From Mesorhabditis belari (Eukaryota > Nematoda > Chromadorea > Rhabditida > Rhabditidae): a DNA stretch of 64,000 nt. The notes beneath the pieces were generated by a model. It searched no databases. It was given only the letters and a program-made list of their open reading frames with translations, and had not been told where the DNA came from. Below are positions 9,401 through 20,180 of this stretch, piece after piece; position 1 is the first letter of the stretch; each line of letters starts with the position of its first letter. The DNA lies in contig CAUEEP010000755.1 in NCBI GenBank assembly GCA_958450365.1, forward strand, positions 827,501 to 891,500, given 5' to 3'. The position numbers and the translations under genes were made by a program.

Positions 9401-12400
9401 TTCAACAGGATCGCGACCCCAAACACACAGCCCAACGGATCAAAACTTGGTTCAATCGAAATCGCGTGTCCGTTCTTCAATGGCCTGCTCAGAGTCCCGA
9501 TGCAAATCCTATTGAAAATGCATGTAATTACTTGAAGAAACAATGCCAAGGACATAAAGCAAGAAAATTCTGATGATTTGTACCGGAAATTACAAGAGAG
9601 AGTGGGCAAAAATTGATGCAGGAGTTATCAAAAAGCTTATTGAATTAATGCCTCAGCGAGTTGAAGCTATTATTGATGCAAAAGGTCAAAATGCAAAATA
9701 TTAGTTCTTTCTCGATTTTGATTATATTTATACTGCTTTTATTGAATAAATATCCTTAGAGCTCAAAAACTTTTACAGCATTGGCAAGGGGGGTCATTAC
9801 TTTTGAGCGACCTTAATTCTTCTTTTTTATGTCATGTTTTAGAAAGCATTCCAAATGAGCTGAAACCAAAATATTTATGCATGTTTATGAAAAATCTACA
9901 TTTTGTTTTTAAACATATTACTCTGTGCATTTGTTTTATATGATAAACCTGAAAAGTTTGAGGGGGTCATTACCTTTGAGCGGCACTGTATAATAGAAAA
10001 CAAGTATTTCTTACGTGTTCTGCACAGAAAACAAGTATTTCTGCTCATGGAACGATGAGCTTTAAGCGATGGAACGATGAGCTTTAAGCGATGGAACGAT
10101 GAGCTTTAAGCTCATCGTTCGTGCTCAATCTTAAAGTCAGTCAAAAAGCAAATAGAATCTTGTAAATGCAAATAGAATTTCAGAAATATAAATGAGACAT
10201 AAAAAACAAATGTAACGTAATTTGTTATACTAAAAACAATTTTTGTAACTTTCTATTTTTGTCGTTCTAGAGACGCAAGAGGTTTGCGATGGAGAGGTCA
10301 TTTTCGTGACTTTTGGATATCTTGACTACACTTTTGCCGAGTTTTCGACTGACTATTCTCTCGTCAGAAACATTTTTTGTCGTAAGAAATTTTATTTTAT
10401 TTAAACATTGCACAATCTAGATCAATACATGAATGTAACCATTGAGATCATCGAAGTTCTCGTTGTCGATCTTCAGTTGAGTTTCTTGGATGAAAATTTG
10501 CAACCGAAATCGGAGAATCCGTGAGTCACTTTGTAGGAGTTGATTTCGTTTTTTAAAAGGTTTTCTATCCCGTAAGGACAAAGTTCAAAGTGAATTTTAA
10601 ATCTTGCTATAACTATAGCTAAATTCTAGAAGACTTCCATTTCAGAATAACGATCAAAGCAGGCACAAAGTCCATGAATTTTTCTTATTCGAAAGTCATC
10701 GGCATACAGGTGCATTCTTTTTATTTCCTAACATATTTGCGACAGAGCTTCTTTATCGTTGTTCTTTCATCTTACTTTAAAAGTTCTCAGACGTTCGATT
10801 TACTTAAGTTTGATGAAGGATGCTTACTTTTTATTTCATTGACAGATTTGCGACAGAGGTTCCTCACAGAATCTCGGTCGCGAATGAGTTGGCTGATCCT
10901 TTGTTTAGTATAAATCCCGATTTCAGCTCTCAATTCAATGTGGAAATCCCTTCATCACAAATGCAGGGGCAGCGGCGCGAGTGTATGTCAACCAACTATC
11001 AAAAACGAGAACGATCAGTGGAAAAATGGTGAGAGGATCTTTACAAAAAGAGATAAAAATTGCGTGTAGATATCAAAAAGGAAAAACACTTCAACATCAA
11101 CTTCCTTAACACTCCGGGACGAAAGTTTTCGAAAGAGTATTGAAGATATTTTCGAATCCAAAGAGCTCGCAATTTTTGTTTTAGTTCAAAGTGCGTCATT
11201 TTCCAAAGACAGCAAAAGTGTGTGTTGTGCCGTGGACGGGTGTCCAACCCTGCTGCCCCTCCCAGAAGAGAGAAAAATTTGGTAATTTGGTATTTGGACT
11301 TTTTGCATCGACGAATTTTCAGGTACTATATTCTCGCTGGCGCCTTGGGACTCGTGGCCATTTCTCTTCTCATCACTTTCATTTCGGTGTATTTCTGTTG
11401 TCCGAGATATTGGCCGATCAGATATTTGTTTGTTTTGTTCAAATGCCAATGTTGAAATGCTTTTATAGAATCGACACTCGAGACAGGCGACATTTACAAA
11501 ACCAATTCAGAAACAACTACAGGTTTCAGATGAAAAAGTAAGCAAATGCGCAAGTTATATTTTTTTAGATTCTGAAAAGAAATTTGTATACTTTAGTGAC
11601 GGCTGGGAGGTGGATATCTTCTCGATTGAGATCTCCGAGAAGAAACTCGGCTCGGGAGCTTTCGCTGTGGTGCATAAAGGGACACTGAAGGAGTTGCCTG
11701 GTTCGGCCATTAGTCGGCTCCGATTTAAGGTGAAGAGGAAAAACAGATTCATTGTGAGTAGTAATTTATTATTTCGTTTAGTCAACACTTCCCACGAGAA
11801 ACGGACGCCTTCTAGTGGCCATCAAGATGTGTCATGAGAAAGCGAATAATGAAGCCAAGTAATGAGTTCGGAAGTTATCGCTGATCTTGTCTTTCAGGGA
11901 GGAGATGCTGAAAGAGATTGATTTTATGATGTCATTGACAGTGAGTGATTCCATCTTTTCATTCACCCATTTAATTCAAAGGATCAGCCCCATTTATTGA
12001 TCTTTTTGGGCTGTTCGAGGAATCCCGAAAATCCGGTATTGATCACGGAACTGTGTGAGAAGGGAGATCTGTTGACGCTTCTCCGAAAATCCAAAGAACA
12101 ATTTTTCGAGGTATTTTTGGGAAAGAAGAGTTAGACAAAAAAGCCACTTCAGAATCGTCTTCGTGATGTCGATCTGACGCCAATTGCGTGGCAAATCAGT
12201 GATGCCCTGGTGGGTGTTTTGGCTATTCAACAACAATGCTTTTCTAGCTCTTCCTCGCCTCGAAGCGGATAATTCATCGGGATGTTGCGGCGAGAAATGT
12301 TCTGTTGACAGCGGAGAATGTGGCTAAACTTGCGGGTACAATAATGAAAAAGGAAGTATTAAGTGTCGAATTCTCTTTTCAGATTTTGGTCTATGTCGTA

Positions 12401-13077
12401 AAAGTGAGCAATTGTTGTACACATCGAAGGGTGGACTGTTACCGATTAAATGGATGGCTCCCGAATCGATTAACTCTTTCGAATTCTCTGAGAAATCCGA
12501 TGTGTAAGTGGGGTAAAAGAAGACCTACAAAGAAGACTACAGTACTGAGTTTAAGAGGATGAGAAGTCGACTCTAGTTCGGAGTCGAACTCTAGTTCAAA
12601 CACGGAAATGTTTGATTGTCTAAAGCTGACTCTAGTTCGCTATTACAAGTTCGTTATTATATCCCTTTGCAGCTGGTCATTCGGTGTTTTCCTCTTCGAA
12701 TTGTACACTTTCGGGAGTTCCCCGTTTGTTTCGGTGTCAAACAAGGAAATGTTGGATTGTCTAAAAGACGGGAATCGTCTGGGATTCCCTGAGGAAACTG
12801 ACGAAGTGATGTGAGTGGAGATGGGAAGTAGGGGAAGAACCTCTTGTAGGTTGCCTACAAGAACTCAACCCATCAAATCATTTCCAGAAAACAACTGGCA
12901 TCATCTTGTTGGTCATTCGAGTCGAATGATCGGCCAAATTTCGAGGAAATCTCTTCAAATTTGTACAAAACCCTCGAAGAAGAGCAGAAAAACAAGGGAT
13001 ATTACACGGAGTTCTTGAAGAATCACTACGCAAAACATAAACGATCATCGACAAAATCAACAGTTGATCAATTTTGA
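6447..13077 (+). CDS. Receptor tyrosine kinase, KIN-16-like, copy A (multi-exon)
   Basis: A receptor that would phosphorylate tyrosines at the plasma membrane. Exon 1 (6447-6618) encodes a signal peptide, [16 protein letters not shown] then a cleavage-like VRA. Ectodomain exons with paired cysteines follow at about 6691, 7371, 7508, 7708, 7893, 8110, 10268, 10420 and 10645-11030. A membrane helix ([15 protein letters not shown]) lies at about 11330-11400. The kinase domain runs from 11597: LGSGAFAVV loop, VAIK lysine, HRDVAARN at about 12273-12299, DFG at about 12382, APE, DVWSFG, and the stop TGA at 13075-13077. HRDVAARN marks a tyrosine kinase. The third loop glycine is alanine. The family call rests on the nematode-style short receptor with a C-terminal kinase. 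A Tc1 element sits in an intron. In the exon near 8110-8280 the frame that is open in copy B meets TGA at 8161-8163, so this copy may be truncated or may use other splicing. Confidence 0.8.
6691..7260 (+). repeat. Tandem duplication of a cysteine-rich ectodomain exon in copy A
   Basis: A block of about 170 bp starting with exon 2 (TTTCGAAATTGATGACTGCG) recurs from about 6885 with a near-intact coding segment ([19 protein letters not shown] against [19 protein letters not shown]). Two shorter copies of the following part, ending GCATTTGGTAGAGAA, come after. Copy B has two such blocks. The second exon-like copy keeps its reading frame and cysteines and could be an extra or alternative exon. Confidence 0.7.
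8397..9988 (+). mobile_element. Tc1-like transposon, 1592 bp, long IR/DR-type inverted repeats
   Basis: Terminal inverted repeats of about 202 bp (8397-8598 and 9787-9988) with very few mismatches, flanked by TA at 8395-8396 and 9989-9990. Each repeat has an outer GCCGCTCAAAGGTAATGACC and an inner GTCGCTCAAAAGTAATGACC motif, that is, two transposase-site-like direct repeats per end. This is the IR/DR layout known from Sleeping Beauty and Tc3-type elements. It lies in an intron of kinase copy A; copy B has the uninterrupted site. Confidence 0.92.
8684..9704 (+). pseudogene. Tc1-family DD34E transposase, frameshifted
   Basis: About 340 residues when the frames are followed in order. The N-terminal helix-turn-helix ([19 protein letters not shown]) is near 8740. 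The first catalytic Asp is in LFSDKMKVN near 9140, the second in [11 protein letters not shown] near 9405, and the Glu in [11 protein letters not shown] near 9520, with 34 residues between the last two. The stop is at 9702-9704. At least three frame changes (about 8820, 9080 and 9360) split the frame, so this copy cannot make an active enzyme. The near-identical ends suggest recent arrival and quick decay, or mobilisation in trans. Confidence 0.88.
10040..10128. repeat. 21-bp triplication with palindromic end
   Basis: Three copies of a 21-bp unit with GGAACGATGAGCTTTAAGC; the last runs into its own complement (GAGCTTTAAGCTCATCGTT). It lies within the same kinase intron as the Tc1 element and is absent from copy B. 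Confidence 0.75.
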
Positions 13078-13854
13078 AACGTGTTGTGACTTTTGTGACT
13101 TTTGTTTTTTAGTTTTTTCATTGTTTGGATGTTTGTGAGGGTCTTGCTTTGCTTTTCGCTTGCTTTGCGGTCTTGCTTTGCTTTGCTTTTCTTATAAACA
13201 CTCTATAAACTTAGAATTAGTCCCAATACTACAAACAAACGATCCAAAAAATCTTCTTTTCATTACATTTACAGTGCATTGCTAGTCCATAGCTGCAGGG
13301 TGTAGTGTTTGGTGGGACTTCTAATATTTTATTTTCTTTGTTTTTTACTTTTTTCATTATTTGGCTGTTTGTGAGGGTCTTGCTTTCCTTTTCGAATAAA
13401 CTCCCTATAGTTCAACTATTGGTACGTAAAATTTGTTGTTTGCACTTGGCAAAAGAGTATCTTTTTGGTCATTGGGATTTGAACGGAGCGATTACAGGAT
13501 TATTCCTCTGATAAACTTTAACAAATAACTAATAACTAACCAAATGTTGGCACACTTTATCGGAAGAATTTCCGAACAGTGGGACTCTTTTTTTCTAATA
13601 TTTTATTTTCTAGGCAAGGCCAATTCGGCAAGGTGGCCAAATGGCAAGCGCCGATGGCCAAAAAATAATGAATTAGAATGGAAAGCGAACAATCTCAGAC
13701 TCCATTTCCCCTTCATCCTCTCTTTTTTGGTTTTTTTCTTTCTTTGACTAACTTTGATGTTCTTTGTGCTGTGATCTGGTCCACCATAAATAGCCGAGCA
13801 GGGAACGATGATCTCCAAATGCCAGCCAATGGCCAGCTATCTAATGTTTTTCTC

Positions 13855-14264
13855 AGAAGTTCCGAACAGTTGTTTGCACTTGGCAAAAGAATAATTTTTT
13901 GGGATTTGAACGGAACGATTACAGGATTATTCTCTGATAAACTTTAAGAAATAACTAAAAACAAACCAAATGTTGGCAGTACTCTGTGTAGTCAATGAGA
14001 ATATCGGATTTTTCGTTTCCTTCAACGAGAAGAGTGCTGCTCTGAATGAATTTTTACAAAAAAATGTGAATGCAAAAGCAAAAGCTGAAAGCTGTGCTGA
14101 AATGCAAAAGCTTAAATTTGTGACAAATTTTTAGAGTGTCGAGTCGTTTTCCATGTATGACAAATGAAGGAGCACTTGGGCTCAATTTGAGGATCGGATT
14201 CTCAACAGTAGAGACGATTGAGAGAAAATTGAAGAAAAAGAGTAATCCGTTGATTTTTTTGCCC
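13855..14264 (-). pseudogene. Inverted 5' fragment of gene D
   Basis: The minus strand matches the start of gene D (22020-22500): the signal-like FFNFLSIVSTVENPILK, then LSPSAPSF and HGKRLD, then the second exon with NEKSDILIDYTE, then downstream intron sequence. It stops there and abuts the inner end of arm A. It lacks all later exons, so it is a fragment carried by the rearrangement that made the inverted structure. Confidence 0.7.
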
Positions 14265-14266
14265 AT

Positions 14267-14582
14267 ATAGGGACTCCGTTTGACTCCGTGTTTTTATCGC
14301 AATACGATGCACACACTGAGCAATATGTGTGGAAAGTTGAAGGCTTTGATGTCAGAGAACTAACTGTGCAAGTTGCGGAAAACACCCAGCTGTTTGTGGG
14401 TCCTCCGAAGATTTTGTGTGCACATTTAGCTTGTGTTGTAGCTGTAGCACATTTAGCTGTAGCAGATTTAGCTGTAGAACTCTAACGTGCTTCGGCTGCT
14501 AGGTGCTTGAGCCGGAACTTGATCTTGTTGAGATTGTTCAACCCTCGATCTGGTATCAGAACGGGAATGACTTTATGGCCTA
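14267..14582 (+). pseudogene. 3' remnant of an unidentified gene
   Basis: Two exon-like pieces: one after ATATAG encoding FDSVFLSQYDAHTEQYVWKV and on to FVGPPK, and one near 14511 encoding PELDLVEIVQPSIWYQNGN with a TAA stop at about 14580, followed by an AATAAA at about 14600. The 5' part is missing and is replaced by the inverted fragment of gene D. The intron has repeated TTTAGCTGTAGC. Function unknown. It shows that the rearrangement cut through an existing gene. Confidence 0.5.
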
Positions 14583-14828
14583 ATCATTTCATTAACAAAT
14601 AAATCTTTCGATCAACTTCAACTACACTGGGCATTACAAAAAAGAAAAGTGCGTAAAATTCCGTTTTTTTCGTCGATATTTGACGCGAGCAAAGTTTTGT
14701 GATAAGAAAAGTCCTTTTTTGAAGGGCGATACGCCAACATTAGTTTCGTTTAGCCAACCTTTTTGAACCTTCAGTAGTATTTGGAAATGAAATGAAACGT
14801 TGAAGTTGAGTGATCTATTTTGAGAGCC

Positions 14829-16311
14829 ATGCTGCTTCATTGGATTCTGTTTTTCAATTTTCTATCTATCGTGACTTTGGTCAAAAATGCGATGATCCAA
14901 TTGGTTCCCGATGCTCCCTCTTTTGCCATACATGGGAAACGGATTAGTAATTTGGAAGTTTGTGATTTAGGCTTTGAAACTCATTGCTTTTGCCAACGTC
15001 CTCAGTTTGTACACAGTGTACACACAACGTACACACAACAGTACACACAGCGTACACACAGCGTACACACAACAGTACACACAACGTACACACAGCGTAC
15101 ACACAACAGTACACAACGTTCTCAGCTTTTGTTGAAATGAGACTTCGTTCAGAGCATCACCCTTCAAGTGAACGAAAAATCGGATATTCTCATTGACTAC
15201 ACGCAGCATGGCTGCTCTAATCTGGTGCTCTCTTTGATATTGACAGAGTAACGAAGCGCGGTATTTGTTTTTAGGAGAAAGGCTACTGCTCTGATGCGCC
15301 CCAACTCACTATCAATGGAGTGGGCTGGGAGAAATGCGGTGATGTCGAAGAAATGTATCGAAGCTATACTTCAAAACAGTTTCCTTCCTAAATCTAGACC
15401 CTTCTCCGACAAGAATGACCAACTTGGAGGCTATTTCTATCGTTCCTCCTCACAAATGATCGATCAGACAGAGCTAGTGATTGCGATGACCGATGCGCTT
15501 CCAAAAAACGACGACTTTGCCATTTCATTCCGAGTCCGTCAATGGGTTAACGGTCTGATTTAGAAAGGAAACTGTTTTATTTTTGATCAGATTACTGAGA
15601 TTACTGAGATTTCTGTGATTTCTATGATTTCTTATCATTTTCTTATGTTTCTGATCAGGTTTCTTGGATTTCTGAACAGATTTCTGAGATTTCTGAGACT
15701 TCTGATTAGATTTCTGATCAGATTTCTCAGATTTCTGATCAGATTTTTCAGATTTCCCAGCTTAACGTTCAAAATCACATCAATATCTCAAACAATCATT
15801 TACAGTATCAAAGAAAATTTTCGTTTTTCCTGGAATACCTTCGGATAATCAATTTAATGGTGATGGCTATTTTAAAGTTTTTGTGAATGAAGGTGTCATC
15901 GCCACCGTTCTTCCAAATCCCGATAACTACAACTACGGGTTTGCGGTCAAATTGTAGGAATATATGAGATTATTTTATAGTGCTTGGGATGGTGGTCCAG
16001 TGACGGTTCAATCGGCAGTGAATTCAGTGACGAAATGCCCATATTTTTGGGTGAATTTCTTTATAAAGCATTCATCTGAATATTTCCAGCAAAATATCAC
16101 TTGCCCAGCCGAAACCACTTACTCGATTTTTAGTGGATCCGATCCCGGGAATAAAATGGATTCAACCAATTTGTTGTTGAAAGCTGAGTATGTTGCTGCT
16201 AAAGTTTAGTTTCTTTATAGTTCTTATTTAGTTCTTTTATAGTTCCTATATAGTTCCTTTCTAGCTCTTATTCAGTTCCTTTATAGTTCCTATTGAGTTC
16301 CTTTATAGTGG

Positions 16312-16349
<38 letters not shown>

Positions 16350-19300
16350 CAACAGTTGTTCAAGAACAAACCAATTTGTTGTTGAAAGCTGAGTATGTTG
16401 CTGCTATAGTTTCGTTTAAAAAAGATAAACAAAAAAAGAGATTGAAGCCAAAAATTGCTGATTGTTTGCGTTCTAAAAACTTACTGAACTTCATCGATGT
16501 TTTAGCGGAGACATTTTGGTGACAACAAGAACGACGGCTTCAACGATATTCACAAATGATGCTTGCTCTTTTTGTTTACTCTATGATTCTCGATCACCTG
16601 GTTGGCTCAAAGAACGATTTATAAAATATATATTATTGCGAAAGATAGGATTGATTTGATGTATAATATTTCTTATATTTAACAGAGCAAAAATGCTCAA
16701 CAATTGCTAATTTAACGCCAATTTCCATGAGGCTACCTAAGGATGGTCTCCTGTACCCCATCTTCTATAAGTTTATGGTAAAACCTCTGGAATGAAGAGC
16801 TATTTGGGGCCCAGTTAGCTGACTTCATAATGGGGTTTAAGGAGACTCCCGCAGCAGCTTTACTCCCGTCTCGCGGCAGCTTTACTCCCGTCTCGCAGCA
16901 GCTTTACTTTGTGACCAAGTGTGTCGAGTGGGCCGAATGCCTTATCTTTCTTACAATTGCTTAAGAATAAGAATTCTTTTAGCAGCCAACGGTCTCCTTT
17001 GATGTTTCTAGAAGCGTGGTTGTCATCCCCATCGTGGATTGCACCTTCCCGATCATCAAATCTTTTTTTAGGGTTCGATCCAACACCGGCGCGAGGGCAA
17101 CTGGGTTATCGAGAAGTCCCTTCAAGTCGTTCATGCGCCATCTATTTCCCTTTGCGAGCTACTCGTAAAGCTTTGTCGCGCTTTCATGCAGCAGGCAACT
17201 TGGACATTCCGGTTGGATTTCTACTTTGGCCGCCATCGGAATGTTTTGCACATCATTGTAGACCTTCGGGATCCTGTAATTGATGATGCCCTCCTTGTCT
17301 CTTTAGCTTCTCGAGCTTGATCGGCTCCTCGAGTGTCGTGATGACGAACGGCGTGACGAGCGAGTTCGTGTCAGTGATCGCGCTCTTCGAGATCCCTTGG
17401 ATTCTTCGTCGTCTTCTCGGCGACGACTCTCTCGAGCGGGCACAGCAGGCGGTGGCAGAACATACCTGGAAATAAAAAAGATTCATTTCTTTCAAACAAG
17501 GTCCCGAGGAGAGTGCGAGAGACGCAAACAAAAGAAAACTTTTAATGGGTCTTTGGTCTTTGGGTGACACCCGGGAACAGCCTGGGAAACATGGGGAAAC
17601 ATGAGCAACTGACCCAACCCTGAGCGTGGTGCACACAGCAAACTTGTTGGGGAAAGCCTGGGCGTAGTGCACACAGCAAACTTGTTGGGGAAAGCACACT
17701 TGTCCATTTCGCACGCGAAGAAAGACGAGCTCTTAAGAAAAAAATCAGAGAAGTGGCACTTTCGCCGCCTTTTATACAAGCACGCGACGCGCTAGGGTAC
17801 GGTAACGAAGTCACGGTTTAACTTTCGTCACCCCATGAGTTGAAAAGAGGTTGACGCTTTTTCAGAAAAATAAGCAATTGTTGAGTATCTTTGCTAGTGT
17901 AATATAATGTCAACTATGCGCAAAGGTCAAATATTTTAACTTTTAACAGTTTAGCTGAATACTTGGATGGCTTTTCCCTTTGGACTCCCTATTTTTATCC
18001 GTGGATTCATGATCGTTTTGAGCAGATTGAGATGGAAAAGAATAAACCGGAGCAATGTCTTCGTGGCCACGTTGTGCACACGGTCTGATGCTTTTTTTTT
18101 AGTTGAAACAAACAAAGTTATTTTAGGATTTGATTGGCCGTAACTTTACCATGGATGTGAAAAAAGTTGAAAATGGTATCATCGAGATTAAAGAAATCAA
18201 ATGCAATAACATTGAATGCAATTCTATCAACGTGATCTACTGGAGAAAGTTTCTACTGGAGAAGAAAGACTAACAGAAAACGTTTTTTAGCTTTTCTGGG
18301 TCATCAAATAGAAACTTTACGAATTGTTTTTCATCTTTGGAGGTAAATTTGAAATGTTGTTTATAAGGTACAGTACTGGACAATGAAATATGATATTTGA
18401 AAAACGATCGTCACTTTCACGCGTCTGTAACTCCCTTGTCTTTGAGTTTAAACTATTATTGTAATACATTTTCTGAAAGCTCTTTTCAGCGGCTACACAA
18501 TGGTAATATTAATATTTAGAAATACGGTAAAGAAAAGGGAGTTACAGACGCGCGAAAGTGACGATCTTTTTTCAATTATGATATTTCATTGCCCAGTAGT
18601 GTATATGACTAATGTCCATTTGGCCACCTCAGCCTTGTGACCTTCCCTTCTTCCGTTTCCAGAAACGTTCTTGAAATGACTATGAAATGTTTGAAGTTGA
18701 AAAACAAAAGAACAAAGGTTTTGAGATTTCCTTTCCCTGCAACTAATGCAAAATTGAACGGAGCGTTCAGTCGAGTCGAGTGTCGCAATTTAGCGAAAAC
18801 AAACCCCTAAAGCAGGAACAAGTCTTACAAAAAGCATTTTTTTCAGGCATTACGGTGGGTAGAGAATAGAGTGTCGTACAGTACTGGACAATGAAATATT
18901 ATATTTGAAAAACGATCGTCACTTTCACGCGTCTGTAACTCCTTTGTCTTTGAGTTTAAACTATTATTGTAATACATTTTCTGAAAGCTCTTTTCAACGG
19001 CTACACAATGGTAATATTAATATTTAGAAATACGGTAAAGAAAAGGGAGTTACAGACGCGCGAAAGTGACGATCTTTTTTCAAATATCATATTTCATTGT
19101 CCAGTAGTGTAAATCTGAAATATTGTTTATATGGTAAATCTGAAATACGGTTTATAAGTATTCAGTTAAAATGGTGGCCAGATGTAACAGAAAATGAACC
19201 GTTCGGCTATATTCTGCACTTGTGGGAAGAACAGCACGTTGAGGACAAAACATCGACGACACTTCGGACGGACGGAGACACTACAAACGAGAATCCGAGA

Positions 19301-19960
19301 TCTACAACAATTGCAAAAGAAGTGCGACTATTTGAAGCCAGTGATGAGACTACAGGAACCGCTCAAACTGCTTCAGATTTAAGCTACTACTGTACATCGA
19401 CAACCTCGACAACCTTGACAACGACTTCGCCAACAATAACTGAAATAATGCCAACAGTTGAATCTACAACAGACAAAGAGACAACCAGTTACATAGAGAA
19501 ACACACAACGGGTAAGCAAAACGGTCATTTTGTCCATTTAGCGTTCATTTAGCGTTCATTTAGAGTGTTCATTTAGCCACCGATCCCGGAAAACAGCTCT
19601 TCTCTTGGCTCTTCGTTGGACTCGGCGTCTTTTTTGTTATTTTGTTGCTCAGTGTGTGCATCGTCTTGATTTTGGGAATAAAATCCGGGTTTTTCTTCAA
19701 GATCTATAGGCAATAATAAATTCTTTTAGCTTCTTTACCAGACTTCTTGTTCCTCTCGCTTCGGACAACATCGAAAAACTTCGAGCGGATTTGAATAAGG
19801 TTTTTGCTTTTTAAAAACATCAACAAAATAAATTCAGGCTTATAAGCGAAAGAACGGTGTTGAAGGAATCAACGGTGTTGAAGGAATCAACGGTGTTGAA
19901 GGAATCAACGGTGAATTTGAAAAACCGGTGGGGAACTTGATCTTTGTAAAGAAATACTAG
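14829..19960 (+). CDS. Gene C: type I membrane protein with Thr-rich stalk, paralogue of gene D (multi-exon)
   Basis: I do not recognise the family. The start ATG at 14829 begins a signal peptide (MLLHWILFFNFLSIVTLV). Ectodomain exons follow at about 15142, 15276, 15390, 15770, 15980, 16090, 16505, 17953, 18127 and 18290, with conserved cysteines and segments such as SLWTPYFYPWIHDRFEQIE. An exon near 19165 ends in a Thr/Ser-rich stalk near 19250-19510. A helix (WLFVGLGVFFVILLLSVCIV) lies near 19600-19670, then a short tail whose last exon carries three 18-bp repeats (NGVEGI) and the stop TAG at 19958-19960. Every main block has a counterpart in gene D in the same order. Two 231-bp MITEs and a 1.1-kb GC-rich insertion lie in its introns. 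It could be a cell-surface partner or ligand-binding protein; that is inference. Confidence 0.65.
14998..15120. repeat. Minisatellite in intron 1 of gene C
   Basis: Alternating ACACAACGTAC, ACACAGCGTAC and ACAACAGTAC units, about ten in all. Gene D lacks the array at the equivalent position, so it arose after the two genes parted. Confidence 0.8.
15590..15760. repeat. Degenerate GATTTCTGA repeat
   Basis: Short units built on GATTTCTGAGATTTCTGATCA, T-rich, in an intron of gene C. Confidence 0.7.
16205..16352. repeat. TTCCTTTATAG repeats followed by a GTT microsatellite
   Basis: About eight units of AGTTCCTTTATAGTTCCTAT type, then about a dozen GTT triplets from 16312. A similar TTCCTTTATAG array is found at 61640-61735, in an unrelated place. 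Confidence 0.8.
17303..17779 (-). CDS. Putative nested gene ending in an RS (arginine-serine) domain
   Basis: On the minus strand, an exon from 17465 (after TTATTTCCAG) to a TAA stop at 17303-17305 encodes PPPAVPARESRRREDDEES and then an arginine-serine tail with RTRSSRRSSSRHSRSRSSSR just before the stop. Such tails are typical of SR splicing factors and related nuclear RNA-binding proteins. No RNA-recognition motif is visible here. Upstream on the same strand are a TATAAAAG at 17769-17776 and an ATG at 17707 opening MDKCAFPNKFAVC, followed by a duplicated 30-odd-bp block. How the 5' part is spliced to the RS exon is unclear. It may be a truncated retro- or transposed copy, or a short new gene. 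Confidence 0.4.
17769..17776 (-). promoter_or_regulatory. TATA box of the nested minus-strand unit
   Basis: TATAAAAG read on the minus strand within GCTTGTATAAAAGGCGGCG, about 60 bp before the ATG at 17707. The spacing suits a core promoter. This is a motif match only. Confidence 0.4.
18371..18601. mobile_element. 231-bp MITE, copy 1
   Basis: Starts CAGTACTGGACAATGAAATA and ends with the inverted form (ATTTCATTGCCCAGTAGTG), flanked by TA at 18369-18370 and 18602-18603. Internal long inverted arms include CGTCACTTTC-CGCGTCTGTAAC. It is a non-autonomous Tc1/mariner-like element without coding capacity, inserted in an intron of gene C. Confidence 0.92.
18879..19109. mobile_element. 231-bp MITE, copy 2
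   Basis: Same length, ends and orientation as the copy at 18371, differing at only a few bases, with TA on both sides (18877-18878 and 19110-19111). Both lie in the same intron of gene C with about 280 bp between them. That interval contains no recognisable exon. Confidence 0.92.
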
Positions 19961-20180
19961 TTGTTTAGGTGGTCAAAGAAGTGACCGATGAGAGGTATTC
20001 ACACAGTCAACCCAACCCAACAACAACCGGAGTGTTATGATTGAGACTAGAGTGTGTTCCTTGCAGACAAGGCGTCTTCTAAAAAGCGCGCGCCAAGGAT
20101 AAGCTACTGTAACCCTATGCTTTGCATCAGCAAATTTTTCAACATGCATATGTACATAAAAATCTTGCGCTCTTTTTTTC

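Larger units (their letters stand above)
5305..13853. repeat. Arm A of the large inverted duplication
   Basis: The whole stretch is the reverse complement of 26976-34005. Homology is visible at the outer end (TTTTTCAATCAAG-like, the CGGGTGTCGAGAGTTG block and a 30-bp minisatellite), through the tyrosine kinase gene, and to the inner end at GCTATCTAATGTTTTTCTC. Kinase exons and even untranslated DNA at 13603-13818 agree almost perfectly; the ectodomain half differs more. Arm A is longer mainly because of the 1592-bp transposon at 8397. Confidence 0.9.
16740..17830. other. GC-rich insertion in an intron of gene C
   Basis: The intron between the exons ending near 16610 and starting at 17953 is about 1.3 kb, against roughly 70 bp at the same point in gene D. 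The extra DNA is visibly richer in G and C, has a 22-bp triplication near 16845-16905 (CAGCAGCTTTACTCCCGTCT) and contains an opposite-strand RS-domain exon and a TATA box. Beyond the RS stop the same minus-strand frame stays protein-like for about 50 codons (for example IINYRIPKVYNDVQNIPMAA) but I cannot name it. Confidence 0.6.

Noticed and set aside
13603..13818. Conserved 71-residue protein seen at the mirror position 27017-27232
   Set aside because: Identity reflects the recent duplication, not selection; both strands are open and neither has splice or start support.
16921..17283. Plus-strand 120-residue protein
   Set aside because: It opposes the more protein-like minus-strand frames of the GC-rich insertion and resembles nothing known.
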